This document shows positions 1 to 5,773 of a DNA stretch of 6,455 nucleotides, in pieces. Origin of the DNA: Candidatus Apopatosoma intestinale (GTDB taxonomy: Bacteria > Bacillota > Clostridia > Oscillospirales > CAG-272). Numbering within the stretch: position 1 is the first letter of the stretch; every line of letters starts with the position of its first letter. Under the pieces are notes generated by a model, which was not told where the DNA came from, did no database searches, and worked only from the letters and a program-made list of their open reading frames with translations. Location: assembly GCA_018064545.1 (NCBI GenBank), contig JAGHUY010000127.1:1-6455 (forward strand), read 5' to 3'. The translations under genes and the position numbers were made by a program.

Positions 1-701
1 GGACGGCCGTCCTCAATGCGGCTTCCCGTCTGAATGCAGAGTAAAATCGCCTGTGTGTCCGCGTCGGCACGGCGCATATAATGGCAGTCGTTCGTGCAGA
101 CGAGCGGAATCCCGGTCTCGTGGGACAGAGAAATGAGTGCTTCATTGACTTCTTTCTGATGCTCGATACCGTGATCCTGCAATTCCAGATAGAAGTTTCC
201 GCGGCCGAAAATTTTGTCATATTCCAGCGCGCGTTCTTTCGCCTTTTCGAAATCGCCCGCCATGATCATGCGGGGAATATAGCCGGCAAGACAGGCGGAC
301 AGGGCGATCAGCCCCTCGCTGTGCTCTCTGAGCAGTTCCATGTCCACGCGCGGTTTGCCGTAAAACCCCTCGGTAAACGAGCGGGAGACCATATAGATCA
401 GATTCTGATACCCGATCGCGTTTTCGCAGAGCAAAACAAGGTGATACTTGCCCCCGTCGGGGGCTTCGCGGCGGTCAAACCGGGAACCGGTCGCCGTGTA
501 GACCTCGCAACCGATGATCGGCTTGATCCCCTCGGCTTTACAGGCAGAGTAGAAATCCACCGCGCCGTACATCACGCCGTGATCGGTCAGCGCGACGGCG
601 TTGTGCCCGGCGGCCTTGGCGGCCCTCGGAATGTCCGCAATGCGGAACGCTCCGTCCAGCAGACTGTATTCGCTGTGCAGATGCAGATGAACGAACGACA
701 T
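1..701 (-). CDS. dnaE: DNA polymerase III subunit alpha, N-terminal part (runs off left edge)
   Basis: This is the catalytic subunit of the replicative DNA polymerase; only the first 233 codons are in the window. The protein opens with MSFVHLHLHSEYSLLDG (residues 1-17), the hallmark first motif of the PHP domain of DnaE. ALTDHGVMYGAV follows at 37-48, GCEVYTA at 64-70, then SACLAGYIPR and, near the edge, TNDCHYMRRADADTQAILLCIQTG. These are all DnaE PHP motifs in their usual order. The metal-binding His residues of HLHLHS and TDHG, which E. coli DnaE has lost, are kept here. The ATG at 701 has AAAGGAG seven bases upstream (709-715), 17 bases after the whiA stop, so it is probably the last seen gene of the murB-whiA-dnaE operon. 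DnaE rather than PolC: the PHP domain is at the extreme N-terminus, with no preceding OB or exonuclease domain. Confidence 0.96.
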   Translation of the reverse strand, partial: MSFVHLHLHSEYSLLDGAFRIADIPRAAKAAGHNAVALTDHGVMYGAVDFYSACKAEGIKPIIGCEVYTATGSRFDRREAPDGGKYHLVLLCENAIGYQNLIYMVSRSFTEGFYGKPRVDMELLREHSEGLIALSACLAGYIPRMIMAGDFEKAKERALEYDKIFGRGNFYLELQDHGIEHQKEVNEALISLSHETGIPLVCTNDCHYMRRADADTQAILLCIQTGSRIEDGR

Positions 702-718
702 GATGATACTCCTTTCGG

Positions 719-1660
719 TCAGGTTTTGGATTGTTCTTTTTCAAAATCCACGATCCGTTGCAGTCGCTTGCTGATCTGCGACTTGGAGACCGGGGGATTC
801 TCCATTTCCGCGAGAGCGGATAATGTGCTGTCGGGGTTTTCCAGTCGGTTTTTGGCGGTCTGCCGCAAAACCGGAGACAGGGCGTCGAACCGTCCGCTTT
901 GCCGGAGAGATTCGATGGCGCGTATCTGCTCAAAGGCGGCATCGGTCGTCTTTCTCATATTGGCAACTTCAAAATTGGTCGTGCGCACGGTCGCCTCCGC
1001 AGTCTCTTTGAGTGCCTGTGCGTTCAGTACGTCGAAATAGCAACTTGTCGCGCCGATCATGCCGAGCAGATCGGAGACTTTTTCGACGCCTTGCAGATAG
1101 AGAACCCGCTTGTCCCGCCGAGTGACTTTTTTCGGCGGCAGTTCTCTGCGGCAGAGAAGCCCTTCCAGAATGTGCCACAGTTCTTTATCTCGCATGACGA
1201 ATTCGGCTTGATATTTCTTGTCCGGCGGATAGACGAACCCACAGGATAGGAACGCGCCGGCGATAAAACTGCGCTCGCAGTCCTCACAGAGGAGAGAACG
1301 GCACACGGCGTCCTCGGCAGAGAGAGAAAACACGTCGCAACCGAGGTCACCGTTTCCGATGCCGAAATAGTCGAACAGCCGTCCGATGGCGTCGGGATCG
1401 CGCACGGTGAGAAGAATCCGTTCCGCCTTGCCTCGATTGCCGGCGATGGTCTCCTCCTTCGGCACGATATGAAGATTTTCGCCGAGAAACGAGGTGAGAA
1501 GGTCGGTGCTTTCTCTTGTTTCGGTGGCATAGGTGACGGCATCCGTCGAGAGTTTACCCGAAAAGAGAAGCATCCCGAAAATCTTGGCTTTTTCACAGCA
1601 GGGGTGTTTGGGTGCTTTTCGCGCGGTTTCCGCCTTGGCTCTGGCAGAAAACGAGGCCAT
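719..1660 (-). CDS. whiA: DNA-binding protein WhiA
   Basis: WhiA homologue of 313 residues, close to the usual length of about 310-330. WhiA is a regulator built from a LAGLIDADG homing-endonuclease-like domain and a C-terminal helix-turn-helix. It drives sporulation in Streptomyces and affects division and chromosome segregation in Bacillus. Visible marks are the CCEKAKIFGMLLFSGKL block near residue 21, the LAGLIDADG-like FIAGAFLSCGFVYPPDKKYQAEF from 132, NFEVANMRKTTDAA, and a C-terminal HTH at about 280-306 (LSALAEMENPPVSKSQISKRLQRI). The last helix reads SKSQISKRL where many relatives have SKSGVNHRL, so DNA contacts may differ. The start at 1660 is preferred because AAAGGAG (1668-1674) lies seven bases upstream. 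The in-frame ATG at 1666, which overlaps the murB stop as ATGA, has only one base of spacing. murB ends two bases before the chosen start. Confidence 0.93.
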   Translation of the reverse strand: MASFSARAKAETARKAPKHPCCEKAKIFGMLLFSGKLSTDAVTYATETRESTDLLTSFLGENLHIVPKEETIAGNRGKAERILLTVRDPDAIGRLFDYFGIGNGDLGCDVFSLSAEDAVCRSLLCEDCERSFIAGAFLSCGFVYPPDKKYQAEFVMRDKELWHILEGLLCRRELPPKKVTRRDKRVLYLQGVEKVSDLLGMIGATSCYFDVLNAQALKETAEATVRTTNFEVANMRKTTDAAFEQIRAIESLRQSGRFDALSPVLRQTAKNRLENPDSTLSALAEMENPPVSKSQISKRLQRIVDFEKEQSKT

Positions 1661-1662
1661 AC

Positions 1663-2586
1663 TCATTCTCCTTTCCGGTCGGGATTGTCAATGATGACGA
1701 TTTCCGGCTCTAACAGGATGCCGGATTTTTCCATAACTTCATTCTGAATGACGCGGATCAGTCCGCGAACATCGGCCGCCGTGGCCGAACCGGTGTTAAC
1801 GATAAATCCGGCGTGTTTTTCCGACACTTTGGCTCCGCCTATGGCACGGCCGGAAAGACCGGCTTCGGCGATGAGAGCCCCGGCGAAATGGCCGGCCGGA
1901 CGGCGGAAAACACTTCCCGCGCTCGGTTCGGCGAGCGGCTGTTTTTCCGCTCTTGACCGGATATGATCCATCATCTCTTCGTCGATTTCGGCGGGATCGC
2001 CTTTCTCACACAGGAAAGTTGCGGAAAGCAGAATGCCGCCGTTTTCCATAAACAGGCTGTGCCGGTATCCGAAATGCATCCCGTCTTTTGTGACGGTACG
2101 GATTTCCCCGCTTTCGGGGTCGTAGTACGAGGCCTCATAAAAGACGTCCGACATCTGCCCCTCAAACGCGCCGGCGTTCATGTAGACGGCACCGCCGACC
2201 GTTCCGGGAATCCCATAGGCAAAGGCAAGGCCGGCAAGACCGTTGTCGCGTGCTACGTGACAGAGTAATTTCAGGGGAATGCCGGCTCCGCAGGTGATCC
2301 GGTTTCCGTCTACGGAGATTCCGATCAGCTTATCCGTAAAGAGTACCGCGCCCGCATAGCCGCTGTCGTCAAACAGGACGTTGGAGCCCTTTCCGATGAC
2401 GCGGTACGGGACGGAAAAACGCCGACAGGCATCTACCGCGCGGGCAAAGGCGAGCGGAGTTTCCGGAAAGACCGCTACGTCGGCTTTGCCGCCGATGCGA
2501 AACGTGGTGTGCCGGAACAGAGGCTCCCCCCGCAGAATCCCGATCTCGGGGTCGGACGCGAGAAGCGAAAGAAAAGATGCATTCAT
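1663..2586 (-). CDS. murB: UDP-N-acetylmuramate dehydrogenase (UDP-N-acetylenolpyruvoylglucosamine reductase)
   Basis: Cytoplasmic FAD enzyme that uses NADPH to reduce UDP-GlcNAc-enolpyruvate to UDP-MurNAc, the second committed step of peptidoglycan synthesis. The 307-residue length fits the short (type II) MurB class. Motifs in order are HTTFRIGG (26-33), the FAD-binding GKGSNVL (65-71) and GIPGTVGGAVYMNAGA (125-140), YRHS (174-177), SAGSVFRRP (222-230) with Ser225 as the likely catalytic proton donor, GLSGRAIGGAKVSEKHAGFIVN, and LEPE (292-295) with the conserved late Glu. The start ATG at 2586 has TTGGAG seven bases upstream. It is the first gene of the murB-whiA-dnaE run and is transcribed divergently from the Crp/Fnr regulator. 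No key residue appears to be missing. Confidence 0.97.
   Translation of the reverse strand: MNASFLSLLASDPEIGILRGEPLFRHTTFRIGGKADVAVFPETPLAFARAVDACRRFSVPYRVIGKGSNVLFDDSGYAGAVLFTDKLIGISVDGNRITCGAGIPLKLLCHVARDNGLAGLAFAYGIPGTVGGAVYMNAGAFEGQMSDVFYEASYYDPESGEIRTVTKDGMHFGYRHSLFMENGGILLSATFLCEKGDPAEIDEEMMDHIRSRAEKQPLAEPSAGSVFRRPAGHFAGALIAEAGLSGRAIGGAKVSEKHAGFIVNTGSATAADVRGLIRVIQNEVMEKSGILLEPEIVIIDNPDRKGE
1668..1674 (-). promoter_or_regulatory. Ribosome binding site deciding the whiA start
   Basis: AAAGGAG on the minus strand lies inside the last codons of murB. It is seven bases from the ATG at 1660 but only one base from the ATG at 1666, so the second ATG is the likelier whiA start. Placement within murB suggests translational coupling. 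Confidence 0.7.
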
Positions 2587-2634
2587 AGTTTTTCTCCAAT
2601 TCGATATAATAACCCATATTAGTATTCGTTACTC

Positions 2635-2643
2635 AGTATATCA
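2635..2643 (-). promoter_or_regulatory. Candidate extended -10 promoter for murB-whiA-dnaE
   Basis: Read on the minus strand this is TGATATACT, an extended -10 (TGn plus TATACT, one mismatch from TATAAT), about 50 bases upstream of the murB ATG. No convincing -35 lies 17 bases further upstream, as is usual for extended -10 promoters. The AT-rich context makes chance matches possible. Confidence 0.4.
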
Positions 2644-2666
2644 TAATCATCCGGAAAATGATAGAG

Positions 2667-2690
2667 TTTTTTGTGATTTTTTCGTTTTTT
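2667..2690 (+). promoter_or_regulatory. Three T6 tracts upstream of the -35 (possible UP element or bend)
   Basis: Runs of six T lie at 2667-2672, 2677-2682 and 2685-2690, starting 10 and 8 bases apart, and end directly before the -35 hexamer at 2692. Tracts with near-helical spacing are known to bend DNA, and A/T-rich DNA here can contact the RNA polymerase alpha subunit. The composition is seen directly; the function is inferred. Confidence 0.45.
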
Positions 2691-2691
2691 C

Positions 2692-2720
2692 TTGACAACG
2701 CGACAGGGACAGTTTATAAT
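2692..2720 (+). promoter_or_regulatory. Consensus housekeeping promoter of the regulator-transporter operon
   Basis: TTGACA (2692-2697) and TATAAT (2715-2720) are separated by exactly 17 bases, a perfect match to the sigma-A/sigma-70 consensus. The expected transcription start is near 2727, giving a leader of about 30 bases before the ATG at 2756. A promoter this strong on a transporter operon suggests control by repression. Confidence 0.85.
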
Positions 2721-2728
2721 AAAACTGT
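2709..2728. repeat. Perfect inverted repeat spanning the -10 box
   Basis: The arms ACAGTTT (2709-2715) and AAACTGT (2722-2728) are perfect complements separated by six bases, and the dyad covers the TATAAT box. It could be an operator, or partly the by-product of AT-rich promoter sequence. The right arm overlaps the next dyad. Confidence 0.5.
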
Positions 2729-2746
2729 AACAAATGATACAATTTT
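2721..2746. promoter_or_regulatory. Candidate Crp/Fnr-type operator over the transcription start
   Basis: An imperfect 26-base palindrome (10 of 13 pairs match by eye) with core TGTAA-N6-ATACA at 2726-2741, flanked by AAAA and TTTT. Core length and spacing match the TGTGA-N6-TCACA layout of Crp-family sites. It runs from just after the -10 box to the edge of the ribosome binding site (TGGAGG, 2746-2751), a position that would block transcription. The first gene downstream is a Crp/Fnr protein, so autorepression is the natural inference; no binding data exist here. Confidence 0.5.
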
Positions 2747-2755
2747 GGAGGAATC

Positions 2756-3421
2756 ATGAAAGCGACGATCCAAGAGAGAATCCGGAAAACCTCCTTATTT
2801 TCCCGTGCGAGCGAGGATACGGTCGGAGAAATCGCTCGGTGCCGACGTACCTTTTATGCCAAAGGGGATGTGATTTCCTCGCCGGCAGAGTTCTTTTCGG
2901 GAATGGGGTTGATCTTTTCCGGTCGGGTGGCCGTCTACGGAAAGGGACAGGAGGGCGACGTACTTCTGAACACGCTGGAAGCGGGCGACCTGTTCGGCGC
3001 GGTCTCGCTGTTCGGGGAGAAACCGGAATCTGTCAGCACCATTGTGGCCGGGCGGGACAGTGAAATCCTGCTGATTCCGAAACCGCTTGCGGAAGACATT
3101 GTGCGGCATGATGGGGAAGTGGCAATGGCGTATATCGCCTTTCTGACCGATCGGATCCGCTTTCTGAATGAGAAGATCACCGGGTTTTCGGCTCCCACGG
3201 CCGAGTGCGCCGTCTGCCATGCTCTGTGCGAAAAAACGGAATGCCTCGGTTTCTCGTTTTCTCTCAACGTTACGCACCTTGCGCAGTCGCTTGCCATCGG
3301 ACGGATGTCGGTGTACCGCGTGATCCGGGCACTTTCGGAAGAAAATATCGTGCGATACGAAAGAGGAAGAATGACTGTCATAAACCCGGAAAAACTAAAA
3401 GAAAAGGAGAACAAATCATGA
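2756..3421 (+). CDS. Crp/Fnr-family transcriptional regulator with a four-cysteine cluster
   Basis: Regulator of 221 residues with the two-domain Crp/Fnr layout. An N-terminal cNMP-binding-like beta-roll covers about 10-110 (IFSGRVAVYGKG, LEAGDLFGAVSLF). A dimerisation helix follows at about 112-140, then a Crp-type winged helix from about 147, with the HTH at 172-193 (VTHLAQSLAIGRMSVYRVIRAL) and wing RYERGRMTVINPEKL. The beta-roll shows no clear cAMP-binding signature, so the effector is unknown. Cys151, 154, 158 and 163 form C-x2-C-x3-C-x4-C at the hinge and first helix of the DNA-binding domain; Cys29 is the only other cysteine. The FNR N-terminal cysteine cluster is absent. The start ATG has TGGAGG four bases upstream. 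The TGA overlaps the next gene's ATG by four bases, so the regulator is co-transcribed with the transporter it probably controls. Confidence 0.9.
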   Translation: MKATIQERIRKTSLFSRASEDTVGEIARCRRTFYAKGDVISSPAEFFSGMGLIFSGRVAVYGKGQEGDVLLNTLEAGDLFGAVSLFGEKPESVSTIVAGRDSEILLIPKPLAEDIVRHDGEVAMAYIAFLTDRIRFLNEKITGFSAPTAECAVCHALCEKTECLGFSFSLNVTHLAQSLAIGRMSVYRVIRALSEENIVRYERGRMTVINPEKLKEKENKS

Positions 3422-4386
3422 AAAAAATACTGTCAATTTGTCTTGTATTTGCCTTTCTTTTCAGTCTCTGTTCCTGTGTGAAGAAACCGGATCCCGCCGA
3501 TCGCTATACCGTTCGTGTCGTCGCGCTGAAAGGGCCGACGGGCATGGGATTGGCTACCCTAATGAGCGAGGATGAACAGGAAAAGACAAAAAACGATTAC
3601 AGTTTTTTGCTCTGTTCGGAACCGACCGAGGTCGCCGCACAGGTACTGCGCGGAGACTTTGACGTGGCCGCCGTTCCGGTCAATCTGGCCGCTTCTCTCT
3701 TTAACAAAGGTGCTGATATTTCACTGCTCGCCGTCAATACCCTCGGCGTACTTTATCTGCTGGAAAACGGGACGGAGATACAGAATATCGGCGATCTGCG
3801 CGGAAAAACGGTGTATGCGACCAATCCGGGTGCGACCCCGGAATATATCCTCAATTTTGTGTTGGAGAAGAACGGCCTGACGCCGGGCGCAGACGTGACG
3901 GTCGAATTTATGGCGGACGCGTCGGAACTGGCGATACGGCTGGCCGCCGGCAACGCTAACGTCGGCATGCTTCCCGAGCCGAGCGTTTCCGCCGCTCTGC
4001 AAAGCGGGAGCGGAACGCTTCGCGTGGCGCTCGATATGACGGAGGAGTGGAATAAGGTCTGCGAAACGGAACTCGCGCAGGGCTGTCTCGTCGTGTCGAA
4101 TTCGTTTCGGACAGAGCATCCAGAGGCATTCCGGACTTTGTCCGAAGAGATGAAAGCATCGGTCGACGCTGTGAACCGTGACGTGTCGGCGGCGTCGGAA
4201 CTGATCGCGAAATACGGTATCGTACCGAACGCGAAAATTGCAGAAAAAGCACTTCCGAACTGCCATATTTGCTTTTTTGTCGGGGAGCGGGCGGCGGAGA
4301 TCATGAAGAATATGCTAATGGTGCTATGGGAGGCGAATCCCGCTTCTGTGGGCGGAAAACTCCCGAATGACAGTTTCTACGGATAG
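3418..4386 (+). CDS. ABC transporter solute-binding lipoprotein, NitT/TauT (SsuA/ThiY-like) type
   Basis: Lipoprotein of 322 residues that should capture a small solute outside the membrane and hand it to the adjacent permease. A basic start (MKK) and hydrophobic stretch lead to the lipobox LCSC, making Cys20 the likely lipidated residue; Cys at -2 is atypical. The mature part looks like the NMT1/SsuA-like periplasmic-binding fold: VVALKGPTGMGLATLM (34-49), LRGDFDVAAVPVNLAASLFNKG (77-98), VNTLGVLYLLENG (106-118), IGDLRGKTVYATNPGATPEY (124-143), and the ending NPASVGGKLPNDSFYG. From memory, GPTGMG and this ending are typical of a clostridial subfamily usually annotated only as substrate-binding protein. 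The open frame extends upstream to 3205, but ATG 3418 is chosen for AAGGAG eight bases upstream, the signal peptide and the ATGA overlap. Sulfonates, nitrate, taurine or a thiamine precursor are family-level options; no substrate is shown. Confidence 0.9.
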   Translation: MKKILSICLVFAFLFSLCSCVKKPDPADRYTVRVVALKGPTGMGLATLMSEDEQEKTKNDYSFLLCSEPTEVAAQVLRGDFDVAAVPVNLAASLFNKGADISLLAVNTLGVLYLLENGTEIQNIGDLRGKTVYATNPGATPEYILNFVLEKNGLTPGADVTVEFMADASELAIRLAAGNANVGMLPEPSVSAALQSGSGTLRVALDMTEEWNKVCETELAQGCLVVSNSFRTEHPEAFRTLSEEMKASVDAVNRDVSAASELIAKYGIVPNAKIAEKALPNCHICFFVGERAAEIMKNMLMVLWEANPASVGGKLPNDSFYG

Positions 4387-4389
4387 GAG
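4385..4389 (+). promoter_or_regulatory. Ribosome binding site at the permease start
   Basis: AGGAG overlaps the stop codon of the binding-protein gene. It is seven bases from the GTG at 4397 but only one base from the ATG at 4391, which favours the GTG start on spacing alone. Confidence 0.6.
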
Positions 4390-4396
4390 AATGACG

Positions 4397-5161
4397 GTGA
4401 AGAAAAGACATTTCGAAAAATCGCTATTGAGAGGCCTTTTGTGCGGTCTTTTTTGGCTCGGACTATGGGTGGCGGCGGCGGCGCTGATCGGGCGCGACGT
4501 GGTCTTGCCCATGCCGCATAAGGTTCTTTTCCGGCTCGCGGAACTGGCACGGACGGCGGATTTTTGGATGGCCTGCCTACGCTCTCTCGGCGGTGTTTTT
4601 CTCGGCTTTGCGATCGGCGTGACGGCCGGAACGCTTGCCGCGGTCGCGTCACACCGGTTTTCGGCCGTGTCGGCCTTACTGACACCGGCTCTTGCGACTG
4701 TCAAAGCGACGCCGGTCGCCTCGTTTATCATTCTGCTTCTGTTCCTCGTCGACCGGAACGCCGTTCCACCCGTGGCGGCCTCTCTGATGGTGATCCCGGT
4801 CGTCTTTTCTCACGTGAAAAATGCGCTCTCTTCCTTGCCGAAAGACCTCGGCGAGGTCTGTGAAGTCTATCACTTTTCACGGAAGAAAAAACTACGCTAT
4901 TTTTATTTTCCTCACGTCATGCCGCACGTCCGGGCGGCCTGCCGTTCGGCCATCGGCCTCTCGTGGAAAGCGGGCATCGCCGCCGAGGTCATCTGTACGC
5001 CGCGCGGGACGATCGGAACCAATCTGTATTATGCCAAGAACTATTTGGCAACAGAGGATATGCTCGCTTGGACGGTCACGGTCGTTTTGCTCAGCTTTGT
5101 GATCGAAAAAGCGGTGATCCGATTGCTTTTTCTGCACCGGGGAGAGGAGGAAAGCGCATGA
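4397..5161 (+). CDS. ABC transporter permease, SsuC/TauC-like (NitT/TauT family)
   Basis: Integral membrane subunit of the importer, about 254 residues. Hydrophobic segments, likely six membrane helices, lie near residues 10-31, 64-84, 94-118, 122-140, 183-200 and 222-245. The cytoplasmic coupling loop is at about 153-176 (EVCEVYHFSRKKKLRYFYFPHVMP), matching the EAA-x3-G-x9-I-x-LP pattern in position. However, the conserved Gly is His159 and the LP is FP. After it comes SAIGLSWKAGIAAEVICTPRGTIGTNLYYAKNYL, typical of SsuC/TauC-like permeases. GTG 4397 is chosen because its spacing to AGGAG is best; ATG 4391 (256 residues) is a close alternative, and ATG 4367 lies inside the upstream gene and is less likely. 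The TGA overlaps the ATPase start by four bases. Confidence 0.9.
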   Translation: MKKRHFEKSLLRGLLCGLFWLGLWVAAAALIGRDVVLPMPHKVLFRLAELARTADFWMACLRSLGGVFLGFAIGVTAGTLAAVASHRFSAVSALLTPALATVKATPVASFIILLLFLVDRNAVPPVAASLMVIPVVFSHVKNALSSLPKDLGEVCEVYHFSRKKKLRYFYFPHVMPHVRAACRSAIGLSWKAGIAAEVICTPRGTIGTNLYYAKNYLATEDMLAWTVTVVLLSFVIEKAVIRLLFLHRGEEESA

Positions 5162-5763
5162 TCGAACTGCGACATATCCGTAAAGAATACGGGGGGAAGG
5201 CCGTTCTTTCCGATCTTTCTCTGACGATCGGAGACGGAGAAAAAGTGGCCGTCATGGGACGTTCCGGCACCGGCAAAACCACCTTGCTCCGCCTCATCGC
5301 CGGTCTGGAAAAACCGGACGGCGGGAGCATCGTCCGCACCCCGGAAGACCTTGTGTTTTCCACGGTTTTTGCCGACCCGCGCCTGTTTCCGACGTCGGAC
5401 GTTCTTGAAAACGTCGTCTGTGTGACCGAGGGAAAGGAAGCTGACGTCGCGGCTTGCCGCGAACTGCTTCGCGGACTGGGACTTGCGGAAGCACAGCATC
5501 TGCCCGTGCGCGCGCTTTCGACCGGAATGGCACAACGGGTCTCGCTCGCCAGAGCCCTCGCCTACGACGCGCCGTTTTTCTTGTTGGATGAGCCGTTTCG
5601 CGGACTGGACAAGGCGGGAAAAGCGGCGGCAACGGCATTTTTGAAAGAGAGACTGCGTGATAAAAGCGCTTTTCTGATCACGCATGACAGAGAAGAAACA
5701 GACGCGCTTGCAGACCGTTGCTTCGTTCTGGAAAACGGGATGCTCACCCCCATGGAATCATAA
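5158..5763 (+). CDS. ABC transporter ATP-binding protein, short, with altered Q-loop
   Basis: Cytoplasmic ATPase that powers the importer, 201 residues, short compared with the roughly 240-260 of SsuB/TauB because little follows the H-loop. Motifs are the A-loop aromatic Tyr11, Walker A GRSGTGKTT (34-42), signature LSTGMAQRV (120-128, for LSGGQ), Walker B FFLLDEP (140-146) with Glu145, the D-loop GLD (149-151), and the H-loop His176 in ITHD. The Q-loop glutamine expected in VFQ is Ala72 (VFADPRLFP), while the surrounding block is normal. Since catalytic residues are intact, the protein is probably active. The ATG overlaps the permease stop (ATGA), with AGGAGG seven bases upstream. It is the last gene of the operon, followed by a terminator. 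Confidence 0.93.
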   Translation: MIELRHIRKEYGGKAVLSDLSLTIGDGEKVAVMGRSGTGKTTLLRLIAGLEKPDGGSIVRTPEDLVFSTVFADPRLFPTSDVLENVVCVTEGKEADVAACRELLRGLGLAEAQHLPVRALSTGMAQRVSLARALAYDAPFFLLDEPFRGLDKAGKAAATAFLKERLRDKSAFLITHDREETDALADRCFVLENGMLTPMES

Positions 5764-5773
5764 AAGAGAATCA

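Noticed and set aside
538..942. 134-codon minus-strand open frame bridging the whiA-dnaE junction
   Set aside because: It is in a different frame from both genes on the same strand, and the whiA and dnaE frames have clear family motifs there.
81..1040. 319-codon plus-strand open frame
   Set aside because: It is antisense to dnaE and whiA, crosses their junction, shows no recognisable domain, and has no good ribosome binding site. A long shadow frame is expected in G+C-rich coding DNA.
1057..1596. 179-codon minus-strand open frame within whiA
   Set aside because: Out-of-frame shadow of whiA with a low-complexity basic and serine-rich translation.
2587..2755. Possible riboswitch leader before the transporter operon
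   Set aside because: With the start near 2727 the leader is only about 30 bases, too short for a known riboswitch aptamer, and no such structure was seen.
2795..3414. Two roughly 160-codon minus-strand frames opposite the Crp/Fnr gene
   Set aside because: Both are antisense to a gene with clear domain motifs and neither has a plausible start signal or family.
3205..3417. Upstream extension of the solute-binding protein frame
   Set aside because: It would overlap the regulator gene by over 200 bases and bury the signal peptide; ATG 3418 has a good ribosome binding site and gives a proper lipoprotein signal.
3721..4304. Two minus-strand frames of about 180 codons opposite the binding-protein gene
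   Set aside because: Antisense shadows without recognisable motifs.
4963..5157. Upstream extension of the ATPase frame
   Set aside because: The extension is an out-of-frame reading of the permease gene; ATG 5158 begins a standard ABC N-terminus (MIELRHIRKEY) with an ideal ribosome binding site.
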